In this document: positions 17,712 through 26,707 of the stretch, in pieces
Position numbering within the stretch: position 1 is the first letter of the stretch
Layout: each line of letters opens with the position of its first letter
Origin: Halopseudomonas laoshanensis
GTDB lineage: Bacteria; Pseudomonadota; Gammaproteobacteria; Pseudomonadales; Pseudomonadaceae
Assembly: GCF_008365385.1 (NCBI RefSeq)
Contig: NZ_QOVF01000001.1
Span: 496,001-560,000, forward strand
Length of the DNA: 64,000 bases
Reading direction: 5' to 3'
Made by a program: the position numbers and the translations under genes
The notes under the pieces: model-generated
The model's input: only the letters and a program-made list of their open reading frames with translations
Databases searched by the model: none
Told to the model about the DNA's origin: nothing

Positions 17712-18749
17712 TCAGCTGTCGGCGATCTTGACTACCAGCTTGCCGAAGTTTTTGCCTTCCAGCAGCCCCATAAAGGCGGCAGGCGCATTCTCCAATCCAT
17801 CGACCTGATCTTCCTTGACCTTGACCTTGCCTTCGGCAACCCAGGGCGTCATGACCTTGAGAAACTCGGGGTAGTGCGGGCCGTAGTTGTCAAAAATGAT
17901 AAACGCCTGCATGCGAATACGCTGGCTGAGCATCAGGCGCATCAACTGCGGCAAACGATCCGGGCCAGGCGGCAGCTCGGTGGCATTGTACTGGGCGATC
18001 AGGCCGCAGACCGGAATGCGCGAGTGCGGATTCAGCAGCGGCATCACCGCGTCGAACACCTTGCCGCCGACGTTCTCGAAGTACACATCGATACCCTTGG
18101 GGCAGGCCAGGGCCAGTTGCTCGGCGAGGTCATCCTGTTTGTGATCCAGGCATGCATCAAAGCCGAGCTCCTTGACCGCGTAAGCGCATTTTTCCGCACC
18201 GCCAGCTACGCCGACCACGCGGCAGCCCTTGAGCTTGGCAACCTGGCCCACGACCGCGCCGACCGGACCGGTGGCGGCGGCGACTACCACGGTTTCACCT
18301 GGCTTGGGTTGGCCAATGTCCAGCAGGCCCATATAGCCGGTAAAGCCGGGCATGCCGAGTACACCCAGTGCCTGCGAAGGGTTCTTCATCTGCGGGTCGA
18401 GCTTGAACACCATGGCGCCATTGCTGACCGAATAATCCTGCCAGCCGGCCGTGTAGGACATGACCAGATCACCCTTGGCGAAGCCGTCAAGGTGCGACTC
18501 TTCCACCCGACATACCGCGCCACAGGGCATCACGCCGCCAACGGGTACCGGCTCTGAATAGGACTTGGCATCGCTCATGCGGCCGCGCATGTAGGGGTCC
18601 AGGGACGTCCACAGGGCGCGGAGCAGCATCTGACCCTGTTCGGGTTTTGGGATCGGGCTCTCGATCAGGTTGAAGTTCTCGGCTTTAGGAGCGCCTACCG
18701 GGCGTGAAGCGAGCAGTATCTGGCGGTTGACCTGATTGTTCTGAGGCAT
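17712..18749 (-). CDS. NADP-dependent zinc-free oxidoreductase (CurA/MDR family)
   Basis: 345 residues, a medium-chain dehydrogenase/reductase of the leukotriene B4 dehydrogenase/CurA group. Seen in order: QILLASRPVGAPKAENF at the start, DPYMRGRMSD, GMPGFTGYMGLLDIG, the nucleotide-binding VVAAATGPVGAVVGQVAKLKG, then VVGVAGGAEKC and YFENVGG. No structural zinc Cys cluster. Members reduce double bonds of enones, including curcumin, with NADPH. The natural substrate here is unknown. GAGGGA lies before the ATG. It is the first gene of a minus-strand run with ybaK and possibly glpK. Confidence 0.95.
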   Translation of the reverse strand: MPQNNQVNRQILLASRPVGAPKAENFNLIESPIPKPEQGQMLLRALWTSLDPYMRGRMSDAKSYSEPVPVGGVMPCGAVCRVEESHLDGFAKGDLVMSYTAGWQDYSVSNGAMVFKLDPQMKNPSQALGVLGMPGFTGYMGLLDIGQPKPGETVVVAAATGPVGAVVGQVAKLKGCRVVGVAGGAEKCAYAVKELGFDACLDHKQDDLAEQLALACPKGIDVYFENVGGKVFDAVMPLLNPHSRIPVCGLIAQYNATELPPGPDRLPQLMRLMLSQRIRMQAFIIFDNYGPHYPEFLKVMTPWVAEGKVKVKEDQVDGLENAPAAFMGLLEGKNFGKLVVKIADS

Positions 18750-18889
18750 GGGTGTCCCTCTGGTTATTTGGTTGCGAGTGCGGGATAAGTTGTTGGCAAT
18801 AGCTGTGCATGCAGAATGCGAGCGGTTGACCGGTAGGTCAACCAGGCTGGCACAGGCTTATGGTGGGGTATTGATCAGGCGAAGATCGG

Positions 18890-19477
18890 CTACTGATCGC
18901 CGTGGGTCATATTCCAGCTGCTGATAAAGTCGCGAGCCAGGCCGCCGCGGTGGGGGTAGGTAAGTTGCCAGACATGCGCAAGTGCTTGAGTATCGGATGC
19001 TTCGGTAAGGCAGACTGCCTGCTGCTGGTAGATCATCCAGGCGATGGCAGTAGCATAAGCCAGATTAAAGGCCAGCTCGGCGTGTGGGTCTTGCAGAAAG
19101 CAGCGCTGGCTAGCCAGTCCGCGAATCAGGCTGGCGAGGTCAGGCTGGGTAGCCAGGTAGTCGTCCCACAACCGGGTATGTACGCTGGCGCTGATGCCGT
19201 ATGGCCCGATGCCGTCGCCTGATTGCTTGTCCGCCGGTAGCCAGGCCATGGCCAGCAGGGTGCCTAGTAACAGATTTTCAGCGCTGGTATCGGCGACGCC
19301 CAAATAGGTCAAGGTCGGGCGTATCACATGGCAACGCAAGCTCTGCGGCGGTACCAGAACGGCGATGTTCAGAGGCGGATTGAAAGGAAGCGCGGGTTCC
19401 TGACCGATCGCTGCTGCGGGATCATGATTCAAGTGAAGCTGAGGAGACTGCATCAAGTACGGGCTAACCGTTGTCAC
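18890..19477 (-). CDS. Unknown protein resembling phage lysozyme-like domain, degenerate
   Basis: 195 residues, no signal peptide. The segment from about residue 50 (CHVIRPTLTYLGVADTSAEN, LLLGTLLAMAWLP) followed by GIGPYGISASVHTRLWDDYLA and ELAFNLAYATAIAWMIYQQ matches my recollection of a family of phage-encoded peptidoglycan-cleaving proteins (AENLLLGTAAQES...LGIYQMEPATHDDIWDNYL). The Glu expected after LLLGT is missing (LAMAWLP), so the enzyme activity is probably lost or the gene domesticated. It is divergent from the hybrid kinase gene across a 157-base AT-rich spacer. Assignment is moderate to weak. Confidence 0.65.
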   Translation of the reverse strand: MTTVSPYLMQSPQLHLNHDPAAAIGQEPALPFNPPLNIAVLVPPQSLRCHVIRPTLTYLGVADTSAENLLLGTLLAMAWLPADKQSGDGIGPYGISASVHTRLWDDYLATQPDLASLIRGLASQRCFLQDPHAELAFNLAYATAIAWMIYQQQAVCLTEASDTQALAHVWQLTYPHRGGLARDFISSWNMTHGDQ

Positions 19478-19578
19478 ATGATCACCTTACTGCATAAGTA
19501 CGTTAAAGGGCTTAGGTGAAGCATAGTCCTAAAAAGACAAAGTAAAATATTGTTTTTAAACTGATTAATCTTTTAATT

Positions 19579-19606
19579 TTGCTCCTATATTTCCCGATGG
19601 TATAAA
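19579..19606 (+). promoter_or_regulatory. Candidate sigma-70 promoter of the hybrid kinase gene
   Basis: TTGCTC, 16 bases, TATAAA, in an AT-rich spacer. The -10 element ends 28 bases before the ATG at 19635. Confidence 0.4.
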
Positions 19607-19634
19607 AAGGCCATTACACAACAAATAGAACAGG

Positions 19635-21422
19635 ATGTCGGCCATGTCACCGGGCCCTGCCAGCTCCCAGATTCCCATTGACGAACCAGCGTTGCTGGCC
19701 CAACAACGTAGTTTCACCAACCTGCGTTTCAGCCAAGGCTTTGAACCAGGTTTTCAGCGCTACCTGCACGACAAGATGTGCAATCGCGTGTGGGTGGTGG
19801 CCTTTTCCTGTGTCAGTTTCATGTTGCTGTTCGTCTGGATTGATCTGACCTATTTGCCCGCTTATTTGAATCGCTATACCGTCAGCGTACGCCTGGTGGT
19901 GCTGACGATTGTCTGCATCACTCTCTGGTATGCCAATCGACCCAACAAAATCGCCCCGCGAAGGGCCTTCGCTGCGGCGTGGCTCAGCTACGTGTTGAGC
20001 GGGCTGATGGTGGCGATGATCATTGTCGTCAGCCGCATTGCGGACATCGGCGTGCAGGTCACCCACGACGGTCTCTATCTGGTGTTGCTCTCGGGGTTCT
20101 TTCTGCTCGGCTTACCGATGCGCTATGCGGTGACCGGGTCCTGGGGCATCGTGCTGGCGTACCTGTGGGCGGAGTATATGATTGGCAGCCCGCGCAGTTT
20201 GATCATCGCCAGCGGGCTATTCCTGGTGTGCTTCAATCTGATCGGCAGCCTCGGCGCTTATATCTATGAATACATGATGCGCGGCGCTTACCTGAATGAG
20301 CGCCTTCTGGTCGCAGCGCGCGCAAGGGCCGAGCGCGAAAGTCAAAGCAAGACTCGCTTTCTGGCTACCGCCAGTCATGACCTACGCCAACCTTTGCATG
20401 CCATGTCCTTGTTTATCCAGCACCTCGACGAGCGAGTGATTGATCCTCCATTACGGCTGACGGTCAAACGCCTGGCGGACTCAACTCAGTTGCTGCAAGC
20501 CATGCTTAATTCGCTGCTGGATATCTCGCGGTTGAGTGTCGGAATGGTCCGCCCGCAACTGCGGGCTTTCAACCTGCGGCCGTGGCTGTTGCGGTTACTG
20601 GCAGGGCTGGAAGCCAGTGCTGAACAGCGTGGCGTACGAATGCACCTGGTCTGCCCACATCACAGTGCGGTCTACAGTGACCCATTGCTGCTGGAGCGGC
20701 TGATTCGCAACTTTCTCAACAACGCATTGCTGCACGCCCAGGCGACTGAGGTACGTATTGAGGTCGTAAGGGTTGAACAGCGTGTGCGCTTGTCGGTGGT
20801 CGATAATGGTTGCGGTTTGAGCGCCGCCGAGCAAGAGCAGGTCTTCGAAGAGTTTACGCAGTTGAATAACCCTGCGCGTACGCTGGAGAAGGGCGTTGGG
20901 CTGGGGCTGTCCATCTGCAGACAGTTGATGCACCTGCTGGAATACCCCTCGGGTCTGATCTCTGCGCCGGGGCAGGGTTCGCAGTTCTGGATAGAAGTGC
21001 CGGTGGCTGACTGGACCGAGGAGCTGAAGAGCGCTCCTGAGCATCAACAAACTACTTTGCTCGGCAACGTGGTGGTCATCGAGAACGACCTGATCAACCA
21101 GGAAGCGATGGAGACCTTGTTGCGCGAATGGGGTTGTACGGTGCGCTGTTATCAGACGCCCGAGCAGGCGCTGGAAAACATCCTGCCGGGCAGCGTAGAT
21201 CTGCTGGTAAGCGATTACCGCCTGGAGGGCAGTATGGATGGCATCTCACTGGTCAGGACGCTGCGTGAGCGTGGTCTGCATACTGGCGCCACGCTGTTGA
21301 TTACGGCTGATACCAGCGAGGAAGTCGTCGAGGCGGCGCGCTTGACGGATATCGAGCTGATCTATAAACCCGTACTACCCGCTCGTCTGCGGCGCATGAT
21401 TCAGCAGTTGCTCGCCGACTAA
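19635..21422 (+). CDS. Hybrid sensor histidine kinase with six-TM sensor and receiver
   Basis: 595 residues. Residues 50-215 contain about six hydrophobic segments, so the sensor is in the inner membrane. Then a HisKA box with the phospho-His in ATASHDLRQPLHAMS (the SHDLRQPL form seen in NahK/ErcS'-like kinases), an HATPase domain (IRNFLNNALLHA; VVDNGCGLS; GLGLSICRQL), and a C-terminal receiver (VVVIENDLINQEAM; Asp in LVSDYRLEG; Lys of YKPVL). An alternative start lies three codons in, at 19644. It is convergent with and overlaps by four bases the LuxR-type regulator on the other strand, the likely partner. Confidence 0.94.
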   Translation: MSAMSPGPASSQIPIDEPALLAQQRSFTNLRFSQGFEPGFQRYLHDKMCNRVWVVAFSCVSFMLLFVWIDLTYLPAYLNRYTVSVRLVVLTIVCITLWYANRPNKIAPRRAFAAAWLSYVLSGLMVAMIIVVSRIADIGVQVTHDGLYLVLLSGFFLLGLPMRYAVTGSWGIVLAYLWAEYMIGSPRSLIIASGLFLVCFNLIGSLGAYIYEYMMRGAYLNERLLVAARARAERESQSKTRFLATASHDLRQPLHAMSLFIQHLDERVIDPPLRLTVKRLADSTQLLQAMLNSLLDISRLSVGMVRPQLRAFNLRPWLLRLLAGLEASAEQRGVRMHLVCPHHSAVYSDPLLLERLIRNFLNNALLHAQATEVRIEVVRVEQRVRLSVVDNGCGLSAAEQEQVFEEFTQLNNPARTLEKGVGLGLSICRQLMHLLEYPSGLISAPGQGSQFWIEVPVADWTEELKSAPEHQQTTLLGNVVVIENDLINQEAMETLLREWGCTVRCYQTPEQALENILPGSVDLLVSDYRLEGSMDGISLVRTLRERGLHTGATLLITADTSEEVVEAARLTDIELIYKPVLPARLRRMIQQLLAD

Positions 21423-22060
21423 AGGCTGACCAAGCCGAGCTTGCGAGCAATGCCCACGCACTCGGTACGATTGTGGCAGTCGAAAGTGATGAACAAGGCC
21501 TTGAGATGCGTTTTGACCGTATCTTCCGAGAGATTCAGGCGCTGACAAATTACCTTGTTCGGCAGGCCCTCACTGAGCAGATCGAGGATCTCCAACTGCC
21601 GGGGGGTAACACCCAGTTCGCGTGCAGATGCTTGGCGATCCGTAGGCATGCCATTGCCGATGACGACCTGTTCGCCGAACAGCAAGCGCGTCACCGCATC
21701 CAGCAGAGTGCTGCCGTCTGCGGTCTTGCTGATAAAGCCCGACGCGCCGAGCTGCATGGCCGCGTCCAGATCGCTGGCGCTGTTACTCGCGGTCAGTATT
21801 GCAATAGGCACCAGCGCATCTATCTTGCGTAACTTCTGCAGCAATGCCAGACCGCTACTGTCGGGCAGTTGCAGGTCGAGCAGAATCAGATCGTAGGTGT
21901 GTTCGCTGGCGTGCTGCTCGGCCTCGTTAGCGTTGTGTGCATGGTCAAGTCTGACGTCCTGGCAGAGATTCTGCAGCGTCAAACTCAAGCCATCGAGGTA
22001 AATCTGATGATCATCGATCAGCAGCAAACGCGTATCAGGCGGCAGGTTTGGGGCCAGCAT
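21419..22060 (-). CDS. LuxR/NarL-type response regulator
   Basis: 213 residues. Complete receiver: LLIDDHQIYLDG, phospho-acceptor Asp62 in LILLDLQLPDSSG, AILTASNS and the Lys of GFISKTADG. C-terminal LuxR HTH: LGVTPRQLEILDLLSEGLPNK, LNLSEDTVKTHLKALFITF. Closest in style to ErbR/AgmR-type regulators that work with NahK/ErcS'-like kinases. Its stop overlaps the stop of the convergent hybrid kinase by four bases. The pairing is inference from position and family. Confidence 0.94.
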   Translation of the reverse strand: MLAPNLPPDTRLLLIDDHQIYLDGLSLTLQNLCQDVRLDHAHNANEAEQHASEHTYDLILLDLQLPDSSGLALLQKLRKIDALVPIAILTASNSASDLDAAMQLGASGFISKTADGSTLLDAVTRLLFGEQVVIGNGMPTDRQASARELGVTPRQLEILDLLSEGLPNKVICQRLNLSEDTVKTHLKALFITFDCHNRTECVGIARKLGLVSL

Positions 22061-22195
22061 GGATGCTTCCTTAGGTAATCCACCGTGTACAGCGCACGGG
22101 CATCACGGTGTTTTTATTATTGGATGGATCATAAGCAACCTTGCTCTGAAGGTCTAGGTGCAGGGTTGGCAATACGCGCAGAGCGCGTGGCGTCT

Positions 22196-23389
22196 TTAAG
22201 CCGGGAAACTTTTGCGGCGCAAGTAAACAATCAACCCGAGGTTGATCAGCAGGACCAGCAAACTGCCAGCCACAACGCTCGGCCAACCGGCCAGGCGCCA
22301 GAAGGGCTCCAGATAATAGACCCCCAGAGCCGAGCCAAGATAGTAGAAAACGGAATACAGTGAGGACGCGCTGGCCTTGCTGTGGGTTGCATGCTGATTG
22401 ATCCAGGCGTTGGCCAGCGAATGGGTGAGGAAGAAGCCGAACGCATTGCACAACAAGCCGGCAAGGATCAGCCACAACTGCTCCGAGAGTGTGATCAGGC
22501 AGCCGCCAATCAATAACAACACGCCGATGGCCATTCCCGGCAACCCACCTCCATAGTTCAGGCGACCGGACAGTGCAGCAGAGAAGGTGCCGGCCAGATA
22601 GGTGAGAAACAGCAGGCCCAGTGCACCGGCACCGAGTTGCCAGGGTTCCGCGCTGAGGCGAAAGGTCAGATAGGTGTACAGGTTGATGAAGATCATGAAG
22701 TTGCAGCCGCCGAGCAGAAACGCTGGCAGCAATTGTCGATTGCACAGATGATCAATAAAACTTTGGAAGCCTCCTGCCGGTGACAGCCGCTGCGGGAGAA
22801 AACCGGCAGGGCGGGGCAGCAGAATCGCCACGCAGATCAAGCCGAGCAAGGTGAAGGCCGCGAGGCTGAGAAATACCGCCTGCAATCCCAGATGCTCACC
22901 AATAAAGCCCCCTGCTAAACGTCCACCCGCGCCACCGACAGTGTTGCCCGCGATATACAGCCCCACTGCGGCGACCATTGCCTTGCGGCTCATGCTGTCG
23001 CCCAGGTAGGCGATCGCCACCGCGGGTAGCACGCCCAGGCAAATACCCAAGGCTGCGCGTAACCACAGCAGTAGCGAATAGTCGGTGGTATAAGCCATGG
23101 CCAGATTGAGCACTAAGGTGGCCGTGATACCTGCCAACAGCGGGCCCTTGCGGCCAATCGCGTCTGACAGGGGGCCATGCACCAGCAGCGAACAGGCCAG
23201 AGTCAGGTTGGTCAGGGTAAATACACTGCTGGCCTGCAGGCTGGTGATCTGGAAGGTCTCGGCAATCAGCGGCAGCAGCGGATGTATGGCATACAAATTG
23301 GCGAATACCACCAGTGAGGCCAGAATCAACGCCAGGCAGGCCCGGCGAAAAGCCGGGGTGCCTTTTTCAATCAGCGGTTCAACGCTCAC
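22196..23389 (-). CDS. MFS transporter (YnfM-like efflux type)
   Basis: 397 residues from a GTG at 23389 (protein begins VSVEPLIEKGTPAFRR). The frame stays open upstream, but that part lies inside the sodium channel gene and reads as Cys- and Arg-rich non-protein. Twelve hydrophobic helices are visible. Motif A-like GPLSDAIGRKGPLL lies between helices 2 and 3, and LAGGFIGEHLG in the first half marks the drug/sugar efflux group. Substrate unknown. The GTG overlaps the channel stop by 11 bases, so the two genes are probably co-translated. Confidence 0.9.
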   Translation of the reverse strand: MSVEPLIEKGTPAFRRACLALILASLVVFANLYAIHPLLPLIAETFQITSLQASSVFTLTNLTLACSLLVHGPLSDAIGRKGPLLAGITATLVLNLAMAYTTDYSLLLWLRAALGICLGVLPAVAIAYLGDSMSRKAMVAAVGLYIAGNTVGGAGGRLAGGFIGEHLGLQAVFLSLAAFTLLGLICVAILLPRPAGFLPQRLSPAGGFQSFIDHLCNRQLLPAFLLGGCNFMIFINLYTYLTFRLSAEPWQLGAGALGLLFLTYLAGTFSAALSGRLNYGGGLPGMAIGVLLLIGGCLITLSEQLWLILAGLLCNAFGFFLTHSLANAWINQHATHSKASASSLYSVFYYLGSALGVYYLEPFWRLAGWPSVVAGSLLVLLINLGLIVYLRRKSFPA

Positions 23390-24254
23390 GCAGTGCGTTA
23401 CGCAATGAGCTGAGTTCCTCGCGCAGCTGCCGTACCTCGTCCAGGAGCAGCTCCTGATGCACTCCGGACAAGGTGCTGGCATGGTGCTCTGCCTGCACCT
23501 CGCCAGCGGTCCCTTCTTTGAGTGCTTTGGCCGCTGCGATGCGTTCACGCTGATTCTGGATGGCGTCGACGATCACCGCGATAAACAGGTTGAGCATCAT
23601 GAATGTGGCAATCAGGATAAAGGGCACGAAGTACAGCCAGGCGAACGGGTAAACCTCCATAACCGGGCGCACGATACCCATCGACCAGCTCTCCAGCGTC
23701 ATGATCTGGAACAGCGTATACAGGCTGGCGCCCAGGGTGCCGAACCAGTCAGGGAAGGCTTGGCCAAACAGCTGGGTCGCAATCACCGCGGCCACATAGA
23801 ACACCAGGCTCAGCAGGGCGACGATGCTACCCATGCCCGGCAGCGCCGACAGCAGCGATTGAACTACGATCTTCATGCTTGGCACTATGGATACCAGTCG
23901 CAGGACCCGCAATACGCGCAGCGCGCGCAGCACTGCCAACGGACCGCTAGCCGGGACCAGCGCAATGGCAATTACCAGGGTATCAAACAACCCCCAGGGA
24001 TCCTTCAGCAAGCGCCAGCCATGGGCGACGAAGCGTAGACCGATCTCGATCACGAACATGCCGAGAATGATCTGATCGAGCAGTTTCAGCACACCGCCCC
24101 AGTGCCGCATCATGGTCGAAGAGGTTTCCAGGCCGAGGATCACCGCGTTGATCAGAATCAGCGCCATGACCAGAAACTGGATGCGTGGCTGCTCCAACCG
24201 TTCAGCCAGCCGCTGACGCCAGGGCTGGGACATATCTAGGGTAGTGGTGTTCAT
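23379..24254 (-). CDS. Bacterial voltage-gated sodium channel (BacNaV/NaChBac family)
   Basis: 291 residues with six-TM architecture. Voltage sensor S4 has Arg at every third place (R110, R113, R116, R119). The pore loop holds the selectivity filter TLESW (186-190), which in NaChBac and NavMs gives sodium selectivity through its Glu. S6 is YFVPFILIATFMMLNLFIAV. The C-terminal 35 residues form a heptad-like coiled coil (ELLLDEVRQLREELSSLRNAL), as in known tetrameric channels. It should be an inner-membrane tetramer opened by depolarisation; in marine and alkaliphilic bacteria such channels are linked to motility, chemotaxis and pH balance. Neighbours are apt upstream and an overlapping MFS gene downstream. 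Confidence 0.93.
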   Translation of the reverse strand: MNTTTLDMSQPWRQRLAERLEQPRIQFLVMALILINAVILGLETSSTMMRHWGGVLKLLDQIILGMFVIEIGLRFVAHGWRLLKDPWGLFDTLVIAIALVPASGPLAVLRALRVLRVLRLVSIVPSMKIVVQSLLSALPGMGSIVALLSLVFYVAAVIATQLFGQAFPDWFGTLGASLYTLFQIMTLESWSMGIVRPVMEVYPFAWLYFVPFILIATFMMLNLFIAVIVDAIQNQRERIAAAKALKEGTAGEVQAEHHASTLSGVHQELLLDEVRQLREELSSLRNALRER

Positions 24255-24317
24255 GTGTGCTCACACTTCGAGCGCAGGCGCGCTCAGGATAACGGGTTGG
24301 TTGGATGCAGAACCGGC

Positions 24318-24863
24318 TTATTCGTCCAGCTCGAAAGCACACAGGGTATAAGTGGGAATATCGGCATCCTGCATCTTGCGGGAGCCGCCGAGGTCGGGCA
24401 GGTCGATAATAGCGCCGGCCTCGTAAACATTGCCGCCGAGTTGCTTGACCAGTCGGGCTGCAGCCAGAAAGGTGCCGCCAGTGGCAATCAGGTCGTCGAG
24501 CAACAACACCTGCTCGCCGCCCTTGAGTGCATCGCGGTGCATTTCCACCACACAGTCACCGTACTCGCTGCTGTAGGTTTCGCTGATCACATCGGCAGGC
24601 AGCTTGCCGGCCTTGCGTACCAGAATCAGCGGTTTATTCAACTCGTAGGCGAGCACTGAGCCAAGCAAAAAACCGCGGGCATCTATAGCCGCAATGTGTG
24701 TAATGGGTGATTCGACATAGCGTTGAATCAGGCTGTCAGCGACCATGCGCATCGCGCGGGGTGACTGGTACAGTGGGGTGATGTCGCGGAAGGTCACCCC
24801 GGCCTTGGGGAAATCGGGTATCGGGCGGACCAGGGATTTGATGCTGTACTCGTCAAATATCAT
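24318..24863 (-). CDS. apt: Adenine phosphoribosyltransferase
   Basis: 181 residues, full length. It opens [22 protein letters not shown], with [10 protein letters not shown], the [17 protein letters not shown] loop and the PRPP-binding motif [17 protein letters not shown]. It converts adenine and PRPP to AMP in purine salvage. The apt-anr adjacency is conserved in Pseudomonas. Confidence 0.97.
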   Translation of the reverse strand: MIFDEYSIKSLVRPIPDFPKAGVTFRDITPLYQSPRAMRMVADSLIQRYVESPITHIAAIDARGFLLGSVLAYELNKPLILVRKAGKLPADVISETYSSEYGDCVVEMHRDALKGGEQVLLLDDLIATGGTFLAAARLVKQLGGNVYEAGAIIDLPDLGGSRKMQDADIPTYTLCAFELDE

Positions 24864-24886
24864 TACGGGAGTCCAATGGCGTTAAT

Positions 24887-25621
24887 TCAGTCACTTTGGC
24901 CGCCGGCAAGGGCGCAGAGTTCAATGTGGTCGAGTATATCAATCTGTTTGCCGTCTGCGGCAATCAGACCTTGTTGTTGAAACCGGGTAAATACCCGTGA
25001 AACGGTTTCGACTGCCAGACCCAGATAGTTACCGATTTCGCTGCGCGACATGGCCAGGCGAAAGCACTTGGCTGAGTAACCGCGCGCGCGATAGCGTGCC
25101 GACAGGTTGATCAATAAAGTGGCAATGCGCTCATCGGCAGTTTTCTTCGAGAGCAGCAGCATCATCTGCTGATCATCGCGAATCTCCCGGCTCATCAGGC
25201 GCATGACCTGCTTGCGTAGTTGCGGCATGGTCGCAGTCAGGTCATCCAGGCGCTCAAATGGTATTTCGCACACCGAGGTGGTTTCCAGCGCTACCGCGGA
25301 GACGGGATAGCGCTCGCTGTCCATACCGGACAAGCCGATCAGTTCACTGGCCAGATGAAAGCCGGTGATTTGCTCTTCACCGTTATCCGACAGGCTGAAG
25401 GTCTTTACCGCGCCGGAACGCAAGGCATAGATCGACTCAAAGGGGTCGCCCTGACGAAACAGCATTTCACCTTTTTTCACCGGTCGCCCACGCTTGACGA
25501 TGTTGTCCAGCACTTCCAGCTCTTCGTCATGCAATGCCAAAGGCAAACACATGCCTGAGAGGCTGCAGTCCTTGCAGTGGGTTTCGGGTAGCGCAGCGCG
25601 CAAGGTGATGGGAGTACTCAT
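24887..25621 (-). CDS. anr: Oxygen-sensing FNR-type regulator Anr
   Basis: 244 residues. It carries the four Cys that hold the oxygen-labile [4Fe-4S] cluster: C16, C19 and C25 in [10 protein letters not shown], and C118. Next come the cyclic-nucleotide-binding-like barrel ([20 protein letters not shown]) and a C-terminal HTH ([24 protein letters not shown]) with the E..SR of FNR that reads TTGAT half-sites. It switches on low-oxygen respiration. AGGAAG precedes the ATG. A matching ANR box lies before ccoN at 34491-34504. The hemN gene often found between anr and the TauE/SafE gene is missing. Confidence 0.97.
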   Translation of the reverse strand: MSTPITLRAALPETHCKDCSLSGMCLPLALHDEELEVLDNIVKRGRPVKKGEMLFRQGDPFESIYALRSGAVKTFSLSDNGEEQITGFHLASELIGLSGMDSERYPVSAVALETTSVCEIPFERLDDLTATMPQLRKQVMRLMSREIRDDQQMMLLLSKKTADERIATLLINLSARYRARGYSAKCFRLAMSRSEIGNYLGLAVETVSRVFTRFQQQGLIAADGKQIDILDHIELCALAGGQSD

Positions 25622-25712
25622 GGGCAGCTTCCTGGCTGAGGTCTAGCGGTACAGTAATGACTGTAAAGCGTACATCATGCATGGCTACTCTGCCATTTAT
25701 CCCATAGTTGGG

Positions 25713-26462
25713 TCAGTGGTGCTGATGTTCCGTCGCTTCTGCGGGCAGGCCTTGATTAGCTTCATGGCTGCCGTGCCCCATCAACCACGCCTGGTGGGGT
25801 CCCGGTATGGTCCACAAGCCAAAGAGGATAACCAGCAACGCGGCGGAGATGCGCACATGGCGCTTGCGCAACCAGCGCAACATTGTCTGCGCCGCCAGAC
25901 CAGTGGCCATCAGCGTTGGCAGCGTGCCCAAACCAAATGTCAGCATCAGCCCGGCAGACACCCCCGCATCGCCCTGGCTGCTGGCCCAGATCAGCGTGCT
26001 GTAGACCAGCCCGCATGGCAGCCAGCCCCATAGCGCGCCTAGTGCGATTGCCTGGCTAGGCGATTTGACCGGCAGCAGTTTGCGCGCACGTGGCTCGATA
26101 TGCCGCCAGAGTCCGCGGCCCAACTGTTCTATGCGGGTCAACCCGGACCACCAGTTAGCCAAATATAAACCCATGGCGATCATCAGCAATCCGGCAAGGG
26201 TGCGCAACAGAATGCCGAGGCCAAGATCCTGGATCAGCCAGCCAAGACTGCCGACCAATGCGCCGGCTAGGCTGTAGCTGGCGATTCGCCCGGCGTTATA
26301 CCCCAGCAAAATGCGCCACAGCGGCCAACCTTTGCGCTGTTGCGCCGGGATGGCCATGGTCAGCGCGCCCATCAGGCCGCCACACATGCCGATGCAGTGC
26401 CCGCCGCCGAGCAAGCCGAGCGCCAGGGCAGTGAGAAACAGCGGCAGTAGTTCGGCGTTCAA
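25713..26462 (-). CDS. Sulfite exporter TauE/SafE family (UreH-like) membrane protein
   Basis: 249 residues with six or more hydrophobic helices. It shows GGGHCIGMCGGLMGALTMA at the start and the matching GALWGWLPCGLVYS in the middle, the two repeats of the UreH-like/CcoA-adjacent group. The start is TTG at 26462, overlapping the ccoS stop by four bases (TTGA), so it is translated with the cbb3 assembly genes. Homologues at this place occur in Pseudomonas cco clusters; the role, perhaps metal handling for the oxidase, is not established. The C-terminus is His-rich (EATEHQHH). Confidence 0.93.
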   Translation of the reverse strand: MNAELLPLFLTALALGLLGGGHCIGMCGGLMGALTMAIPAQQRKGWPLWRILLGYNAGRIASYSLAGALVGSLGWLIQDLGLGILLRTLAGLLMIAMGLYLANWWSGLTRIEQLGRGLWRHIEPRARKLLPVKSPSQAIALGALWGWLPCGLVYSTLIWASSQGDAGVSAGLMLTFGLGTLPTLMATGLAAQTMLRWLRKRHVRISAALLVILFGLWTIPGPHQAWLMGHGSHEANQGLPAEATEHQHH

Positions 26463-26707
26463 GATCGGTTATCTCGGTCTTCGTTTTCCGCCGCGGACGC
26501 TTCGAGGTCTTTTGGCTCGTCAGCCGTTGTCGGCTTTTCTTCTGGCTGGGCGGCCAGATGCGCCGGGTCTTCGTCGTCGAACAGGATGCTGTGTGCAGGG
26601 CCGTCGAGGTCATCGTACTGGCCGCTATCGACCGCCCAGGTGAATACCCAGATGGCGATGATGACCAGTACCACGGCGATGGGGACCAAAATATACAAGA
26701 ATGTCAT
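26459..26707 (-). CDS. ccoS: cbb3 oxidase assembly protein CcoS
   Basis: 82 residues: one N-terminal TM helix (FLYILVPIAVVLVIIAIWVFTW) followed by the FDDLDGPAHSIL-type family motif (here YDDLDGPAHSILFDDE), then a charged tail longer than in many homologues. CcoS is needed to insert heme b and copper into CcoN. ATGA overlap with ccoI upstream and TTGA overlap with the TauE/SafE gene downstream. Confidence 0.95.
   Translation of the reverse strand: MTFLYILVPIAVVLVIIAIWVFTWAVDSGQYDDLDGPAHSILFDDEDPAHLAAQPEEKPTTADEPKDLEASAAENEDRDNRS

Noticed and set aside
22071-22745. Open frame of 224 codons overlapping the MFS gene on the same strand
   Set aside because: It is in another frame of the MFS gene, with Arg- and His-rich content typical of a shadow frame.
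23390-23548. N-terminal extension of the MFS gene
   Set aside because: The extra 53 codons lie inside the sodium channel gene and read as Cys- and Arg-rich sequence unlike any MFS start.
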